From Methylacidiphilum caldifontis (lineage in GTDB: Bacteria > Verrucomicrobiota > Verrucomicrobiia > Methylacidiphilales > CAMAQI01), in contig CAMAQI010000125.1 in the NCBI GenBank assembly GCA_945860255.1, positions 1 through 6,938 of the forward strand: a stretch of DNA of 6,938 nt, written 5' to 3'. The notes beneath the pieces were generated by a model. The model made no database searches and was not told the DNA's origin. It worked only from the letters and a program-made list of their open reading frames with translations. Positions 4,650-6,938 of the stretch are shown here, piece by piece. Both the position numbers and the translations under genes were made by a program. Each line of letters opens with the position of its first letter. The first letter of the stretch is position 1.

Positions 4650-5750
4650 TTATTTCTGAGGAGATTTGGGCTTCGTGAGGAGGACTTCATCCCCCTCTTG
4701 AAGACCGGAAAGAATCTCGACTCGATCAAAGGTGACGATTCCCGTGGAGATGCTCTGTTTTTTGGGTTCCATTTTCGGTTTCGGCCTGAGGTAGGCCACT
4801 TTCTCCTCATTTTCGTCGTTAAAAACAGCACTTAACGGAAGGGTGAGAGCATTTTCTGAGGTTTTAATGAGAAAGGTGACATCTGCCGTCATTCCGGGGC
4901 GAATTTTTGGATCGAGCTCAAGAATTTGAATCGTCACTCCGTAGCCTTTAATGTTATTTTTAGAGCTGGCGGTTGGTGAAATGATGCTTACGGTCCCTTT
5001 AAAAAGGTCTTGTCGAACCGAGTCGACTTTAAAAGTGGCCGGTTGATTTTCATTAATATGAGCGATGTCAATTTGGTTGATATGACAGGAGATAATCATT
5101 TTAGAGAGATCGGCAATCGTCATGAGCAAGGTGCCGGCATTGACGCTTCCTGCTCCAACGACGACTTGGCCTGCCACGACAGGAAGAGCGATGACTTTTC
5201 CGTTAATCGGAGAGCGAATTTGAGTTTTATCCAGTTTATCGATGACCGATCGGAGGCGGCTCTCTGATTTTACAAAATTATTTTGAGCGATGAGAAAGTC
5301 GGTTTTTTTATTTTCCGACTCTTCCATTGAGATCAATTTCTTTTGAAAAAGTTTTTCGGAGCGTTCAAAGAGTCGTTTGGCTTTATCTAAGGAGAGTTGG
5401 GCCCCCTCGACATCGGTTTGAGCGGTCGACTTTTCCGTGAGTAGATCTCGATCATCGAGTTCAATCAGCGTATCTCCCGATTTTACCGATTGCCCGATCA
5501 CGGGATAGATTTTTTTGATCTTACCGCTGATCTCCCCTTTGACTTCGACAGAGTTTCGGGAGTCAGGGGAGATATCTCCGGAGATCACGATTTTATCGAC
5601 GATCGTTGCCCGTTCCACCTTGGCAAAGGTCGCCTCATCATTCTCTATCGAGTGATGGCGTTGGGAAAGAGAGGTTTTTAACTTAAAGCCATACCACCCA
5701 CCCCCCAGAAGAAGGCCGACGAAGAGTAGTAAGAGAAGTCTATTTTTCAC
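4650..5750 (-). CDS. MacA/HlyD-like periplasmic adaptor (membrane fusion protein, RND/ABC type)
   Basis: A periplasmic adaptor that would link an inner-membrane exporter to an outer-membrane channel. At 366 aa it has the normal architecture: one N-terminal membrane anchor (about 5-22, leucine and glycine rich), a first lipoyl half (about 68-100, with VKGEISGKIKKIYPVIGQSV), a charged coiled-coil hairpin (about 101-174), the second lipoyl half starting TQIRSPINGKVI (175-186), a beta barrel around 210-290 ending in RPGMTADVTF (283-292), and a membrane-proximal domain ending GLQEGDEVLL. There is no lipobox cysteine, so it is membrane-anchored rather than a lipoprotein. The start codon is GTG at 5750, giving MKNRLLLLLF. 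It heads a minus-strand unit with an ABC ATPase, so it resembles MacA more than AcrA. No TolC-like channel is in the window. Confidence 0.9.
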   Translation of the reverse strand: MKNRLLLLLFVGLLLGGGWYGFKLKTSLSQRHHSIENDEATFAKVERATIVDKIVISGDISPDSRNSVEVKGEISGKIKKIYPVIGQSVKSGDTLIELDDRDLLTEKSTAQTDVEGAQLSLDKAKRLFERSEKLFQKKLISMEESENKKTDFLIAQNNFVKSESRLRSVIDKLDKTQIRSPINGKVIALPVVAGQVVVGAGSVNAGTLLMTIADLSKMIISCHINQIDIAHINENQPATFKVDSVRQDLFKGTVSIISPTASSKNNIKGYGVTIQILELDPKIRPGMTADVTFLIKTSENALTLPLSAVFNDENEEKVAYLRPKPKMEPKKQSISTGIVTFDRVEILSGLQEGDEVLLTKPKSPQK

Positions 5751-5835
5751 TGGGCAAAATCTAATCCCATTTCCTCAATCAATCCAGTTGAAAAGATCTG
5801 ACTTGAGTTTTGAGAAAAATAGGAGATATCCCATC

Positions 5836-5850
5836 TAAGCGAATTGCTTA
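5836..5850. promoter_or_regulatory. Near-perfect palindrome TAAGCGAATTGCTTA in the divergent adaptor/fmt intergenic region
   Basis: This 15-bp near-palindrome (one G-T mismatch pair flanking the centre) lies 6 bp before the fmt ATG in the 106-bp space between divergent genes. It could be an operator or a small hairpin at the 5' end of the fmt message. No T-run follows, so a terminator is unlikely. I could not place a convincing promoter in this interval on either strand; TATTAT at 5849-5854 is too close to the ATG to serve fmt. Confidence 0.25.
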
Positions 5851-5856
5851 TTATTT

Positions 5857-6807
5857 ATGAATGTAGTCTTTATTGGAACCTCTCCCTTTGGAGCGCCTGC
5901 GCTTCAGAAAATTTACGATCATCCGGAACATACGATCTCTTCGGTAATTACCCAACCGGATCGACCTGCAGGTCGACAAATGAAGATGATGCCTAGTCCG
6001 ATTAAGGAATTGGCCATGAAACTTCATATGACTGTTTTTCAACCGGAAAAAATATCTCAAAAGAGTGCGATTGATCAGATTCGTTACCTAAAGCCGGATG
6101 TGATCGTCGTTGCGGCTTACGGGCAGATCATCCCGAAAGCGATTTTAGATATTCCTCAATACGGTTGCTTAAATATCCATGGCTCGATTCTTCCTCGATA
6201 TCGAGGAGCGGCTCCCATTCAACGAGCGATTGAGGAACGAGAAAGAGAGTCTGGGGTCACGATTATGTGGATGGATATCGGCTTAGATACGGGGGATATT
6301 CTCTTAATCGAAAAAACAAAGATCAAAGAGGAGGATAACTCTCAGACCCTTCATGATCGACTCTCGTTAATGGGGGCGGATGCCCTTCTCAAGGCCTTTA
6401 CCTTAATTGAAAAAGGGAAGGCACCACGAGTCAAGCAAGACTCAACGCTTTCGACTTACGCAAAAAAGCTCAAAAAAGAAGAGGGAAGAATTCCTTGGAA
6501 CAAATCCAAACGGGATATCGATGCCCATATCCGAGCGATGACCCCGTGGCCCTCTGCCTACACTTGGGTTCCGGATGGGACGGATCAGCGTATGTTAAAG
6601 ATCTTTTCGATCATTCTTTCTCGTAGTGCCAAAGGAAAGGCAGGGGAGGTGGTTCGGATTGATAGTCACGGTATTTTGGTCGCCTGCGGAGGGGAAAGTG
6701 GAGGAGGACTTCTTTTACGAGAGGTTCAGATGGAGGGAAAAAAGAGAATGCATGCCGCCGATTTTGCACGTGGTTTTAATTTACAGGTGGGAACCATTTT
6801 AGAGTGA
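5857..6807 (+). CDS. fmt: Methionyl-tRNA formyltransferase
   Basis: Fmt transfers the formyl group of 10-formyltetrahydrofolate to the amino group of Met-tRNA(fMet), producing the initiator tRNA for bacterial translation. The protein is 316 aa, the usual length. It begins MNVVFIGTSPFGAPAL (Rossmann-type strand), with QPDRPAGR at 33-40. The catalytic set lies at the same numbers as in the E. coli enzyme: Asn106 and His108 in LNIHGSILPRYRGAAPIQ (105-122) and Asp144 in MDIGLDTGDIL (139-149). The C-terminal OB-like tRNA-binding domain follows from about 205 (KKEEGRIPW, MTPWPSAYTW). The start ATG has no Shine-Dalgarno sequence. It is divergent from the adaptor gene, and aat begins 17 bp after its stop, so fmt-aat are likely one transcript. 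Confidence 0.96.
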   Translation: MNVVFIGTSPFGAPALQKIYDHPEHTISSVITQPDRPAGRQMKMMPSPIKELAMKLHMTVFQPEKISQKSAIDQIRYLKPDVIVVAAYGQIIPKAILDIPQYGCLNIHGSILPRYRGAAPIQRAIEERERESGVTIMWMDIGLDTGDILLIEKTKIKEEDNSQTLHDRLSLMGADALLKAFTLIEKGKAPRVKQDSTLSTYAKKLKKEEGRIPWNKSKRDIDAHIRAMTPWPSAYTWVPDGTDQRMLKIFSIILSRSAKGKAGEVVRIDSHGILVACGGESGGGLLLREVQMEGKKRMHAADFARGFNLQVGTILE

Positions 6808-6822
6808 GGATTTAGACTCCTC
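6806..6822 (+). promoter_or_regulatory. Small intercistronic stem (GAGGA, 7-nt loop, TCCTC) between fmt and aat
   Basis: GAGGA at 6806-6810 can pair with TCCTC at 6818-6822, overlapping the fmt TGA and ending 2 nt before the aat ATG. The GAGG here is the only Shine-Dalgarno-like sequence near aat but lies about 15 nt from its ATG, and pairing would hide it. The stem is only 5 bp, so it may be chance. Confidence 0.2.
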
Positions 6823-6824
6823 CT

Positions 6825-6938
6825 ATGCCCCCCCTTTTCACAACCGATGAACCGCTCTTTCCCGACCCGCGCCTTGCGGATCCTGAGGGACTTGTTGCGG
6901 TTGGGGGAAAACTTTCGGTGGAAAGACTTGCGGTCGCT
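6825..6938 (+). CDS. aat: Leucyl/phenylalanyl-tRNA-protein transferase (5' part; runs off the right edge)
   Basis: Only the first 38 codons are present. The peptide begins MPPLFTTDEPLFPDPRLADP and contains FPDPRLADPEGLVAVGGKLS and VERL, matching the N-terminal signature of Aat enzymes (FP.P..A...GLLA.GG.LS..RL). Aat adds Leu or Phe from aminoacyl-tRNA to proteins with N-terminal Arg or Lys, marking them for degradation through the N-end rule (ClpS/ClpAP). The ATG lies 17 bp after the fmt stop, so the two genes that act on protein N-termini with charged tRNAs are probably co-transcribed. The catalytic GNAT-like domain is outside the window. The call is confident because the signature is specific. 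Confidence 0.88.
   Translation, partial: MPPLFTTDEPLFPDPRLADPEGLVAVGGKLSVERLAVA

Noticed and set aside
5961..5976. Perfect 16-bp palindrome TCGACCTGCAGGTCGA, resembling the SalI-PstI part of a cloning polylinker
   Set aside because: It lies in frame inside fmt and encodes part of the conserved QPDRPAGR motif; no vector-like sequence surrounds it, so chance codon choice explains it.

Overview
The window looks like a housekeeping stretch of a bacterial chromosome from a diderm (Gram-negative type) organism of medium GC. The envelope genes (an MlaE-type lipid permease with a STAS partner, and a MacA-like periplasmic adaptor with its ATPase) imply an outer membrane. The form of the tRNA-dihydrouridine synthase (APMQDITD, TEYFRVH, NLGCPAPVV, GGGLLR) and the presence of comB resemble what I remember from Verrucomicrobiota and other PVC bacteria. 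That placement is inference from memory, not a search result. Most start codons lack a recognisable Shine-Dalgarno sequence.

Layout, left to right. (1) Positions 1-1132, minus strand: an operon of a STAS-domain protein, an MlaE permease and the first codons of the partner ABC ATPase, probably for phospholipid transport between membranes. (2) Positions 1221-1437: gene-free DNA with two or three families of short degenerate tandem repeats, several with an 8-bp period. (3) Positions 1432-1687, minus strand: a VapB (DUF217-type) antitoxin gene with a perfect 13-bp inverted repeat just upstream but no VapC toxin gene beside it. Its stop codon lies inside the last repeat unit. (4) Positions 1780-2901, plus strand: a 69-aa CPKCG protein gene, comB (2-phosphosulfolactate phosphatase) and a 50-aa ORF that overlaps the comB stop by 4 bases. 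(5) Positions 2852-5750, minus strand: a MacA/HlyD-like adaptor, a LolD/MacB-type ATPase and a tRNA-dihydrouridine synthase, in that transcription order. No permease gene is present. (6) Positions 5857-6938, plus strand: fmt (methionyl-tRNA formyltransferase) followed closely by the start of aat (leucyl/phenylalanyl-tRNA-protein transferase).

Functional themes are envelope transport (STAS-MlaE-MlaF; adaptor and ATPase), tRNA modification and initiator or N-terminal amino-acid chemistry (dus, fmt, aat), and possible sulfolactate metabolism (comB). I do not see a clearly new multigene system. The most unusual parts are the toxin-less antitoxin gene with an intact, apparently leaderless promoter/operator, its fusion to a composite repeat, and the two small uncharacterised genes flanking comB.
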